Part shown: positions 1 to 9,613 of the stretch, in pieces
Layout: each line of letters starts with the position of its first letter
Position numbering within the stretch: position 1 is the stretch's first letter
NCBI GenBank assembly: GCA_025267735.1
Contig: CM046307.1
Coordinates: 38,989,231-39,053,230, forward strand
Reading direction: 5' to 3'
Length of the DNA stretch: 64,000 nt
DNA from: Mactra quadrangularis
Taxonomy: Eukaryota; Mollusca; Bivalvia; Venerida; Mactridae
Translations under genes and position numbers: made by a program
The notes under the pieces: generated by a model
Databases searched by the model: none
What the model was told of the DNA's origin: nothing
The model's input: only the letters and a program-made list of their open reading frames with translations

Positions 1-621
1 TGTCAGCACAAACCACGTGACGATAGTGGTATCATGTGACAATGCATTCGGAACTCTTCGGCAATTTTCTTCGTGGATGATCGCCGGGGTGTTCTGAATG
101 GTGCCTCATGTATTCACCGGTGTGTCTAAAGTGCGTAATGTGGCGCAAAATAATTTGAAATGGTCAGAAATGTTGGTCATATTGGAACGTTCATAAACAA
201 ATTATACTAGAAAGTGTGCAAGGTTAGAGATAAGATGCATTCTTCTCTTGAATTTAGGATAAATTTTAAGTATTCATAGGCCATACCAATGCGCATGCGG
301 ACCTTGTGTTTTGAAATCTGTTTTTACTACATCATGTACGTGAACGTATTAGTTGCAATTTGAACCAAAATTGACAATAAATTGTTTATACTGCAGTCCG
401 AATCCGATCTATTAAGTAATTGAAAAGTTATTGCAAAATGATCAACCTTATATAACCGATACATCGATCTAAAACTGTTGTCTTTATTTGTCTAAGTCGA
501 CTGAACGCCAAGCAAAAAACTCTTTTTGGTATGACCTTAGAATATATATCATACGACACTTCACGTACCATCCATAGAATTTAAGGACAAATTAACCATA
601 TACAAACTATTTTTGGACATA

Positions 622-715
622 CTTTCGTAGAGTTTGGTTATGAAATTATTTCTACGGCCATCCTCTCTCCTACCATTGTTTCTTATTTATGTAGGGCAGT
701 TGTCAGTCACTGACG
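622..715 (+). repeat. SINE-body fragment
   Basis: The stretch CATACTTTCGTAGAGTTTGG through CAGTTGTCAGTCACTGACG matches, with scattered substitutions, the body of the SINE-like copies at 18.8 kb (plus) and 20.4-20.5 kb (minus). No tRNA-like head is seen upstream, so this copy is 5'-truncated or too diverged to show one. Confidence 0.5.
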
Positions 716-1090
716 AAAGTATGTGCTTAGTAGTTGGTTGACAGCTAAATTTAGAGATTAAGCCTTTCCAGGAACAGTGAGTAGGTTGACTTGACCGTCG
801 TTATATGACCTATGCAATGTGTTGCTACGGCGGCAAACCCAACAAACAAAACCCAACAAACACAAACAACAAACAAAACCTTTAAAGTTCATTTTACGCA
901 ATTTTACGTTACACTATAATTTACATATTTTAGGTTACCGTCGTAAAAGTCAAGATTAATCGTGCTATTTACAATTGTTTATTAATAGGAAGAAAATACA
1001 TTTAACGGAAATATTTAAATGTAAAAAGAAGAAAAATGTATTCAGCTCTCTGACGACTAAATTTACTTGTGAGACAGTTGGTATTCTTAC

Positions 1091-1152
1091 AATAAAGGGA
1101 AGTAACTGCTGTTTGGTGTTTACTTCCCCTTCAGTGGTTATTTCCCTTTATT
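1091..1152. repeat. Short hairpin (AATAAAGGGAAGTAAC stem)
   Basis: AATAAAGGGAAGTAACTGCTG is followed after about 20 bases by its inverted copy CAGTGGTTATTTCCCTTTATT, with a second inverted TTACTTCCCCTT nested inside. It is a small foldback of the AAGGGA type, probably a relic MITE. Confidence 0.55.
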
Positions 1153-2411
1153 AAAGAAAAAAATGTTCCGTCAAAGAGGCGAATATGTTTTCTTTTACAT
1201 TTAAATATATAATTCTCTGAATTTAGTCTTCCTTTTGTAAATAACAAGTCTATAATGTTTAACTATAAACATCATGCATCAAGAATTTGTGGAAGAAAAC
1301 AAGATTAATTTTGACGTTTACATCTATTTCCTAAATCATGTAAAGTAGCGTGAATAGCATAATGTAGCGCAAAGTAAATCTAAAATCGACAATTATGTTT
1401 ATATCATTAAAATACTCTTGTCATAATCTTAAGTATCATATTCTATAATAATTCTTTATGAATACATAAGATTTTTTGTCAAAATCATCATACTAAATGG
1501 TATCATAGGCGTATTAGGTGAATGACGTAGCCAATGCCAATTCCTAACCTTGCGCACTTTTTAATATAATTTGCTTATGGATTTAACAATGCTGATACAA
1601 AAGATACATTTTTATTCAAAACACCTTTTTTCTTTGATAAGATATGTAAAGTTACCACCTATTAGACTACTTACTATACTTTACGAAACTCCTAAGTACC
1701 TCGATTTCAATATAGTAGGAAATTTTTCAACATTTGAGTCCGATCGATAACGGAAATATGTATATAGCACAATACTCTTGTATATAGCTCAATACTCTTG
1801 TCTGCTTGCATGGTTTATGTTACTTAATCGTTGCAAAACGGTTTGTCGTGCATACGCTGATATGGGAAGGTTTCTAATTGCTTTGATTTAACAGAAAAAA
1901 AGCAATAAGTAATCTTATCCTGCATCGCTTTGCTAAAGACCTATGGCAATTTCTCAATCTTGGAGCGACATTCGAGCCATTTCTAGACTTTTCCTTGTGC
2001 ATATCAACGATTTACACCAAAACTGACCACGTGGGATTTTCGGATAAGAAGCGCGAGCCCATTCCCGCTTTTCAGCTCATGTACCACAAAACCAATAAAA
2101 AGTATAAAAAAACCTTGGAAGCAGACGACAATAATTATGGTCCTATACAACTTTCCATTTACGATTGGACTTAAATGTTGAAAAATAAAAACTTCCAACA
2201 TTGAAATCGGGGTACTTGCTGAATGTGCTTACGGCAATCGGTTTGTAAATATAAGTCACGTGGTACTACTATCGTCACGTGATTAATATGATGGCCGTGT
2301 TGAAAGAAACAGTGCGTGATTCAACTGTTGTGAAGAGCGTTAAAATCGGAACTCATCGGAGATCTTCTGCACAGATATGCCTTGGACATCAAAATTATAG
2401 CAATAAAACAA

Positions 2412-2868
2412 GGTATAAGGCCCGAGGTGTGTTCAACAATGCGAGCGCTCGAGGCAGCGCTTGCTTCGCGAATTGTTAGGCTATTGAACGTCTGCAAGCG
2501 ATCGCTGTAAAATCCAAGATGGCGTCAAACAGCAAATATTGAAAATGGCGTGTGGGGGAACAATTATTTCTGCCGATACATGAGATCTTTCACATTTTTA
2601 TCATGAATCATTATGATACAATTTACTGTACCAAATAAATTAATACATTATTTGCATTGCGTGGATATGTTTTAAGGAACAAGTAAGACACAAGTTTGCG
2701 TCCCACTCTTCAGGGATAATTCTTTGAGATAAAAATTAATTTTTCCAGCCGCCATCTTTGATATCTAAGCGAAACACCCCTCGAGCTGAACTGCGAGCAC
2801 TCGCATTCAGAACCATAGCGCTCGATGTCGCCCCGAGCGCTTGCATTGTTGAACGCACCTCCGGTATA
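2412..2868. mobile_element. Foldback/MITE with arms of about 100 bp and possible 6-bp target duplication
   Basis: The left arm from about 2420 and the right arm up to about 2862 are inverted copies. Both carry GTTCAACAATGC[GA]AGCGCTCG, and further inside both carry AAGATGGCG. Six bases, GGTATA, lie on both sides (2412-2417 and 2863-2868) as a candidate target-site duplication. Short ORFs on opposite strands share the peptide FNNASARG only because they read the two inverted arms, so neither is treated as a gene. Confidence 0.6.
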
Positions 2869-3364
2869 TAACTCGTCATTCTCGTTCCAAGAGGCTATCA
2901 GATCAAAAATCTTGATAACCTTATGGTAAGAGAATGAACTTGTTTGCAAGCAGTACTAAGTTAATATCTGCAATTTGACCGCTGTTCTGCTATCTAGCAA
3001 ATTACAAAATTTCAAGGTGGCTTTCCCACTTCATTTAACGACTGTTAAAATCTTTTAATCGTGGCCGGCTGCCGTTTTCCGCAGTGATAATGCATTATGT
3101 ACATGCATAATCGCAGTTGAACTTGAACGTGGTGCATCAAAGTGCAACTACACATCGTGTTTCTGTGCAGTTTGTAATATTTCCACAAAATACATATTCA
3201 TGAACTTTACTTTTATTACGGAATCCATATTAGAACATCTTTTTCTCCGTATGTTGTCCAAGGTATATTTGCATATAAATCGCTCAGGAGTTCCGAGTGC
3301 CCAATTGAGCCACTGCCAGCGTCTCAAGCGACTTCGTAATGTGCTCTAATCAATTCCATATGAA
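2869..3364. other. Unassigned AT-rich spacer
   Basis: I see no gene, array or inverted repeat here. Confidence 0.5.
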
Positions 3365-3708
3365 GGCTGAATTACGCCAGGTCGCATTGTCACCCTACGC
3401 CACGTCGCATGAAAACACGAATGTACGACAAAATAGTATTATCGTCGTATCTAGGTCCCGCGGGACGCCATGAAATAACACAATCATGCGACAAAAGTAA
3501 GCAAAAATACGACATGAAAAGGTATCGTACGTTTGTAAGTTTTGTATTAACAGGCAAAAGCACGACAAAATAATTGAATTGTCGCAAGATTGGTGTTATT
3601 GCATGGCGCCCCGTGGGACGAAGATACGACAAAATACCATTTTGTCGTTCTCTCGTGTTTTCATGTGGCGCCCCGCGGGACGACAATACGACATGGAGTA
3701 ATTTAGCC
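3365..3708. mobile_element. Long imperfect palindrome (foldback MITE), about 344 bp
   Basis: The two halves are inverted copies over nearly the whole length. Matching pairs, from outside in, are GGCTGAATTACGCC with its complement at 3695-3708, CATGAAAACACGA on both sides, TACGACAAAATA with TATTTTGTCGT, GGTCCCGCGGGACG with CGCCCCGTGGGACG, and CAATCATGCGACAAA near the centre. The 107-codon minus-strand ORF across the element follows from the palindrome and is not proposed as a gene. No exact target-site duplication is seen. Confidence 0.7.
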
Positions 3709-3731
3709 ACCAAAAAAAAATAGCTTATTCA

Positions 3732-6700
3732 GATGGCACCTATGCTTGTGTATCTGAGTCGAACTACAACTTTAATACCCAACTACTAGCTAGTAATTCA
3801 AACGATACCTATACTGGTGAGCCCCGGTCGAACTACAACTTGAATACCCAACTACTAGCTAGTAATTCAAACGAAACCTATGCTGGTGAGTCCGGGTCGA
3901 ACTACAACTTGAATACCCAACTTCTAGCAACTAATTCAAAAAATACCTATGCTGGTGAGTTCGGGTCGAACTACAACTTGTATACCCAACTACTAGCTAG
4001 TAATTCAAACGATACCTATGCTGGTGAGTTCGGGTCCAACTGCAACTTGAATACTCAACTACTAGCTATAGTAGTTCAAACAATTCCTACGCTAGAGTAC
4101 CTGGGCCGAATTTCAATTTGAATACCTAACTACTAGTTTGTAATTCAAAAGATACTTTTGCTGGTGTATCTGTGTCGAACAACGAGTTGAATACCCATCT
4201 ACTAGCACGTAGTTCAAAAAATACATATGCTGGTGTGTCCGGGCCGAACTACAAGTTGTATACACAATTTCTAGCTAGTAATTCAAGTATAAGGTATGTT
4301 GATGTATTTTATGTGAACTACAAGTTGAACGCCCAACTACTAGCTAGTAGTTCAAAAGATACATATGCTGGTGAGTTCGGGTCGAACTACAACTTGAATA
4401 CCCATATACTAGCTAGTAGTTAAAAAAATACCTATGCTGGTATGTCCTGGCCGAACTACAAGTTGAATACCCAACTACTAGCTAGTAATTGAAACGATAC
4501 CTATGCTGGTGAGTCCGGGTCGAACTACAACATGAATACCCAACTACTAGCTAGTAATTCAAACAATTCCTACGCTAGAGTACCTAGGCCGATTTACAAT
4601 TTGAATATCCAACTACTAGCTAGTAATTCAAAAGATACGTATGCTGGTGTGTCCGGGCCGAACTACAAGTTGAATACCCAACTACTAGCTAGTAGTTCAA
4701 AAGATACATATACTGGTGTGTCCGGGTCGAACTACAACTTGAATACCCATCAACTAGCTAGTAATTCAAAAAATACCTATGCTGGTGTGTCCTGGCCGAA
4801 CTACAAGTAGAGTACCCAACTACTGGCTAGTAATTCAAATGATACCTATGCTTGTGAGTCCGGGTCGAACTGCAACTTAAATACCCATCTACTAGCTTGT
4901 AATTCAAAAAATACCTATGCTGGTGTGTCCTGGCCGAACTACAAGTAGAGTACCCAACTACTAGCTAGTAATTCAAACGGTACCTATGCTGGTAAGTCCG
5001 GGTCGAATTACAACTTGAATAACCAACTATTAGCTAGTAATTAAAAAATACCTATGCTGGTGTGTCCGGGCCGAACTACAACTTGAATACCCAATTACTA
5101 GCTAGTAATTCAAATGTTATGTATAGTAATGTGTCTGTGTCGAACTACAAGTTAAATACCCAACTACTAGCTTGTAGTTCAAACAATTCTCATGCTAGAG
5201 TACCTGGGTCGAACTACAACTTGAATACCCAACTACTAGCTAGTAGTTCAAATGTTATGTATAGTAATTTGTCTCGGTCGAACTACAAGTTAAATACCCA
5301 ACTACTAGCTAGTAGTTCAAACAATTCCTATGCTAGAGTACCTGGTCGAACTACAACTTGAATACCTAATTACTAGCTAGTAATTCAAATGTTATGTATA
5401 GTAATGTGTCTGGGTCGAACTACAAGTCGTATACCCAACTACTAGCTAGTAGTTTAAACAATTCCTACGTTAGAGTACCTAGGCCGATTTACAATTTGAA
5501 TATCCAACTACTAGCTAGTAATTCAAAAGATACATTTGCTGGTGTATTTATGTCGAACTACAAGTTGAATACCCATCTACTAGCTAGTAGTTCAAAAAAT
5601 ACATATGCTGGTGTGTCCGGGCCGAACTACAAGTTGTATACACAATTTCTAGCTAGTAATTCAAGTATAAGGTATGTTGATGTATTTTATGTGAACTACA
5701 AGTTGAACGCCCAACTACTAGCTAGTAGTTCAAAAGATACATATGCTGGTGTGTTCGGGTCGAACTACAACTTGAATACCCATATACTAGCTAGTAGTTA
5801 AAAAAATACCTATGCTGGTATGTCCTGGCCGAACTACAAGTTGAATACCCAACTACTAGCTAGTAATTGAAACGATACCTATGCTGGTGAGTCCGGGTCG
5901 AACTACAACTTGAATACCCAACTACTAGCTAGTAATTCAAACAATTCCTACGCTAGAGTACCTAGGCCGATTTACAATTTGAATATCCAACTACTAGCTA
6001 GTAATTCAAAAGATACATTTGCTGGTGTATTTATGTCGAACTACAAGTTGAATACCCATCTACTAGCTAGTAGTTAAAAAAATACATATGCTGGTGTGTC
6101 CGGGCCGAACTACAAGTTGTATACCCAATTTCTAGCTAGTAATTCAAGTATAACGTATGTTGATGTATTTTATGTGAACTACAAGTTGAATACCCAACTA
6201 CTACCTAGTAGTTCAAATAATACATTTGCTGGTGTGCCCGGGTCGAACTACAACTTGAATACCCAATAACTAGCTAGTAATTCAAACGATACCTATGCTG
6301 GTGAGTCCGGGTCGAACTACAACTTGAATACCCAACTACTAGCTAGTAATTCAAAAAATACCTATGCTGGTGTGTCCTGGCCGAACTACAACTTGAATGC
6401 CCAATTACTAGCTAGCAATTCAAACGACACCTATGCTGGTGAGTCCGGGTCGAACTACAACTTGCATACCCAACTACTAGCTAGTAATTCAAACGATACC
6501 TATGCTGGTGTGTCCGGGTCGAACTACAACTTGAATACCCAACTACTAGCTAGTAATTCAAAAAATGCTTATGCTGGTGTGTCCTGGCCGAACTACAACT
6601 TGAATACCCAACTACTAGCTAGTAATTCAAAAAATACCTATTTGGTGTGTCCTGGCCGAACTACAACTTGAATACCCAACTACTAGCTAGTAATTCAAAA

Positions 6701-7545
6701 AATACCTATGCTGGTGAGTCTGGGTCGAACTACAAGTTAAATACCCAACTACTAGCTAGTAGTTCAAACAATTCCTATGCTAGAGTATCTGGGTCGAACT
6801 ACAACTTGAATAACCAACTACTAGCTTAGTATTTCAAATGTTATGTATAGTAATGTGTCTGGGTCGAACTACAAGTTGAATACCCAACTACTAGCTTGTA
6901 GTTCAATCAATTCCTATGCTAGAGTACCTGGGTCGAACTACAACTTGAATACCCAACTACTAGCTAGTAATTCAAATGTTATGTATAGTAATGTGCCTGG
7001 GTCGAACTACAAGTTGAATACCCAACTACTAGCTAGTAATTCAAAAGATACATTTGCTGGTGTTTCTATGTCAAACTACAAGTTGAATACCCATCTACTA
7101 GCTAGTAGTTCAAAAAATACATATGCATGTGTGTCCGGGCCGAACTACAAGTTGTATACCCAATTACTAGCTAGTAATTCAAGTATAACATATGTTTATG
7201 TATTTTATGTGAACTACAACTTGAATACCCATCTACTAGCTAGTAATTCGAAGTATACTGATGCTGGTGTGTCCTGGCCGAACTACAACTTGAATACCCA
7301 ACTACTAGCTAGTAATTCAAAAAATGCATATGCTGCTGAGTCCGGGTCGAACTACAACTTGAATACCCATCTACTACCTAGTAATTCAAAAGATACCTAT
7401 GCTGCTGTGTCCGGGTCGAACTACAAGTTGAATACCCAACTACTAGCCAGCTCGTAATTCGCGAACTACAAGTTGAATACCCATCTACAAGCTAGCTAGT
7501 AATTCGCGCACTACGAGTTGAATTACAATGTACAATCTACACGCC
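3732..7545 (+). repeat. 69-bp satellite array, about 54 units
   Basis: The unit reads approximately TCGAACTACAACTTGAATAC, CCAACTACTAGCTAGTAATT, CAAACGATACCTATGCTGGT, GAGTCCGGG. Exact spacings confirm the period: a distinctive TCAAGTATAA variant recurs at 5661, 6144 and 7179, separated by 483 (7 x 69) and 1035 (15 x 69) bases. An earlier copy at 4283 is 1378 bases before 5661, 20 units minus 2 bases. Multi-unit blocks are therefore duplicated (higher-order repeats). Many units contain the perfect 18-bp palindrome AACTACTAGCTAGTAGTT. Because 69 is divisible by 3, the plus strand encodes a 23-residue repeat (NTQLLASNSNDTYAG-like), but stops (for example near 4421, 4490, 4807) and frame changes interrupt it repeatedly. 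Unit differences are mostly amino-acid changing, so coding is unlikely. Confidence 0.93.
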
Positions 7546-7719
7546 AACTTCACATACCTCAAAGTCCCGTGCGTTTACTGTAAATTTGTCGCTTAAATAA
7601 ACACTCGACGGTCTACTGAATTGTAAAGCAGAGGCCCGGCTTTAAAATCGTACGTGTAGAATTTGTATAGGTTTAGACGATCAAGACGACAGTGATGATG
7701 ATATTTGAGTTTGTATATA

Positions 7720-8414
7720 CAGTTATACCAATCTGATTAAAACCCGATCTAAAAAATTTCGCTCGTATACTCGCTAATTTAGATCTGGCCTTTTCCAAAC
7801 GAAGGTCGCGTTCAGGCGACCTTTTCTCATCATAATATTCATGACGAAATTGTTATTATACGTAACTTGTTTACATCGTCTACGTCACGCAATTTGAAAT
7901 GAGCCGCCCAATCGCAGACTGTGAATATTGCCGCGGTTAAATAAGCAAGCAAAACTTGGTCAAAAAATAGAAATTACGAAATCAAAATGTGATTAATAGT
8001 GTTTTCGTCTAGATGAAACTATAACTATAACTGTTTATTAGTACAAAAAGGCCACCGGCCCATAATACATTTTCATTTGTATACAACAAATAAATTCCTA
8101 ATACTAATACAATTGAATATAGATGTGTAAGGTATCAGCAAGTAATGGCAACCCGTTTATGTGTCTATATATGATATGCATACAAATACATATCTGTTCT
8201 TCACATACACATTGATACGTATACACGCACATAACAAGTTTATTTTTATACACACACTGGAAGGTCATAGACCCATGCGGTCAACATATACATGAAAGCT
8301 ACGCATTGATTGGTCGACACAAAGTTCGCCTCGACGTGACCTCTCACAGAGAAAGTACAGATCTTGTACGACATCGGTCTTTAGGATATGTGTTTACGGA
8401 GATTGCAGTTATAC
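7720..8414. mobile_element. MITE copy A, TIR CAATCT...AGATTG, 9-bp target duplication
   Basis: The element 7729-8405 begins CAATCTGATTAAAAC and ends GTTTACGGAGATTG. It is flanked on both sides by CAGTTATAC (7720-7728 and 8406-8414), a perfect 9-bp direct repeat. An inverted second copy at 36335-36734 shares about 400 bp, which fixes both ends independently. It has no ORF of note and is non-autonomous. The TSD length and the CA...TG termini fit a hAT-type (8 bp) or Mutator-type (9 bp) element; the family is not decided. It is interrupted by a retroposed insertion at 8019-8291. Confidence 0.85.
8019..8291 (-). mobile_element. 5'-truncated LINE-like 3' end inserted in MITE copy A
   Basis: Copy B of the host MITE (36443-36448 region) reads straight through the site, while copy A holds 273 extra bases between two copies of ATGAAA (8013-8018 and 8292-8297). 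Read on the minus strand, the insert ends with a GGGCCGGTGGCC hairpin, an AATAAA and a short hexamer tail (AGTTAT repeated). This architecture is typical of 3' ends of non-LTR retrotransposons. No reverse-transcriptase sequence remains. Clade assignment would need a database search. Confidence 0.75.
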
Positions 8415-8742
8415 TTTGTTATCAAATAAAATTTCTAACCGGGCCTCATATTTAGCTATTATTTTGTATCTACTGCTATGTGGCTGTCCTGATTATGGCA
8501 CATACCCATTTAACAAAAGTCTCTTTTTGGCTTCAAAATTTGCATTGCATGTCTATTATGGGAAGTATGTTTTGTATTAAAAGAAAAATTCTGAATTTTT
8601 GGATTTGAGAAGGAAAATGCTAGTTATGATCACATACAAAATTCGAGTTAATTCCATCCGATAGTTATTGAGATATTTCATGATTTTAGGGGTCCAGCTT
8701 TAACGCAAACGAACTATATATTGATAATTTAATGCTTTAGTT
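8415..8742. other. Unassigned spacer
   Basis: I see nothing identifiable; composition is AT-rich. Confidence 0.4.
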
Positions 8743-8776
8743 TTGTGCCCTGTGGGCAAATGTTTAATTCGTCAGG

Positions 8777-9085
8777 TATATAAACACTATTGTTCGAAAA
8801 CGTACCGTAGAGGTACATTTCGATTGGACGAAATCCGTGACCGAAACGTAACTTTCCCGTGCGTTGTCGAAACCCATTCGGAACAACTCGGGGATAGAGG
8901 TGCAACATTTGATCGCCAGATCACGAATTTGCCCGAGTAGCTTTCCACATGATCGCTATACCTGGCTGTTCTTGGCGTGATCATGACGTAAAACAGTGTT
9001 GATTGGCTGGTCTTTTACTCAAATTTACGCGGGTGAGGCTCGCACTTGCTAAGTTAATTGTTTGGATATATTGATAGAGGTGAGA
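8777..9085 (+). promoter_or_regulatory. Possible promoter and first exon
   Basis: A TATA-like TATATAAA lies at 8777-8784. It is followed by about 270 bases that are richer in G, C and CpG than the surroundings, then by a good splice-donor sequence GAG/GTGAGA at 9080. A second possible donor (CGG/GTGAGG) lies near 9033. A CRE-like TGACGTAA (8994) and an inverted CCAAT motif (9002-9006) lie within the putative exon. Overlapping ORFs of 65 codons run on both strands (8743-8940 plus, 8787-8984 minus) and resemble nothing I know. This is inferred from motifs only; the region could equally be an old repeat with higher GC. Confidence 0.25.
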
Positions 9086-9251
9086 AAGAAAATTTTGAAT
9101 TTTGATTTTTTTATTTGAATTTATTTCTGTAAAGTGGTTTCTTTTTTAATCACAGTGGATTTAATAGAGTGGATGGACAAATCTTAATATGTACTTGTTA
9201 TTTTCGATACGGAAACTTTGAATTGCTTGGATCAAGTGAGTAGAAATTGTC

Positions 9252-9563
9252 ATGGAAATCGACATGGTATGTTTACAAATATTTTACTTGAAGAAGGTAT
9301 CCAGATCAACTAGAACTGGACTGTGTATAGTTACAGTGTTTATAAGTGATTCACTTTACAGTAAAACATTTATAAGCTTCCCATCCCCGTATCTTGACAA
9401 GACAGCATTGAGAGAACTCATCAAGTCTATCCAAAACGAAATATTCAGTTTGAATGTTGTTATTGTACATGTACATATCGCTATCATTCTAATCATTTGT
9501 TTTATTTATCTATTTAGTTCATGTCTCACAGACTTCATGGTCAAGTTTATCATCCAAAAATAG
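9252..9563 (+). CDS. Hypothetical 103-residue ORF with a C-terminal hydrophobic segment
   Basis: This is the longest ORF in the window that is not explained by a repeat. The ATG sits in a fair context (GTCATGG). The product has a mixed, protein-like middle (around residues 44-70, containing LDKTALRELIKSIQNEI) followed by a strongly hydrophobic stretch at about residues 74-93 that could span a membrane. A polyadenylation-type AATAAA occurs at 9608-9613, 45 bases after the stop. I do not recognise the family. A possible donor (ATG/GTATGT at about 9266) and a possible acceptor (CACTTTACAG at about 9360) lie inside it, so it may instead be an exon plus intron. A chance ORF in AT-rich DNA is a serious alternative. 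Confidence 0.25.
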   Translation: MEIDMVCLQIFYLKKVSRSTRTGLCIVTVFISDSLYSKTFISFPSPYLDKTALRELIKSIQNEIFSLNVVIVHVHIAIILIICFIYLFSSCLTDFMVKFIIQK

Positions 9564-9613
9564 CACTTATGACTTCATGATTGTTTCACTGTGTATGTTG
9601 TCTATCAAATAAA

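Larger units (their letters stand above)
14..2281. mobile_element. Candidate element bounded by nested inverted repeats
   Basis: The left end (14-40) and the right end (2255-2281) are inverted copies matching at 24 of 27 positions; both contain CACGTGACGATAGT. A second inverted pair lies inside (192-227 and 1544-1579, 32 of 36 matches, core AAATTATA...GTGYGCAAGGTTAG). Two nested inverted pairs with conserved order suggest a foldback or terminal-inverted-repeat DNA element of about 2.27 kb. The distances from outer to inner repeat differ (about 150 versus 675 bp), so one arm has gained or lost sequence. No target-site duplication is evident and no transposase is visible. The interior is AT-rich, carries an old SINE-body fragment and a small hairpin, and has only short ORFs that I do not consider genes. 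Confidence 0.5.

Noticed and set aside
2279..2949. Two small ORFs on opposite strands sharing FNNASARG, as a possible gene pair
   Set aside because: The shared peptide comes from the inverted arms of one foldback element.
3390..3713. 107-codon minus ORF
   Set aside because: It spans a 344-bp palindrome. The protein mirrors the inverted repeat and has no family resemblance.
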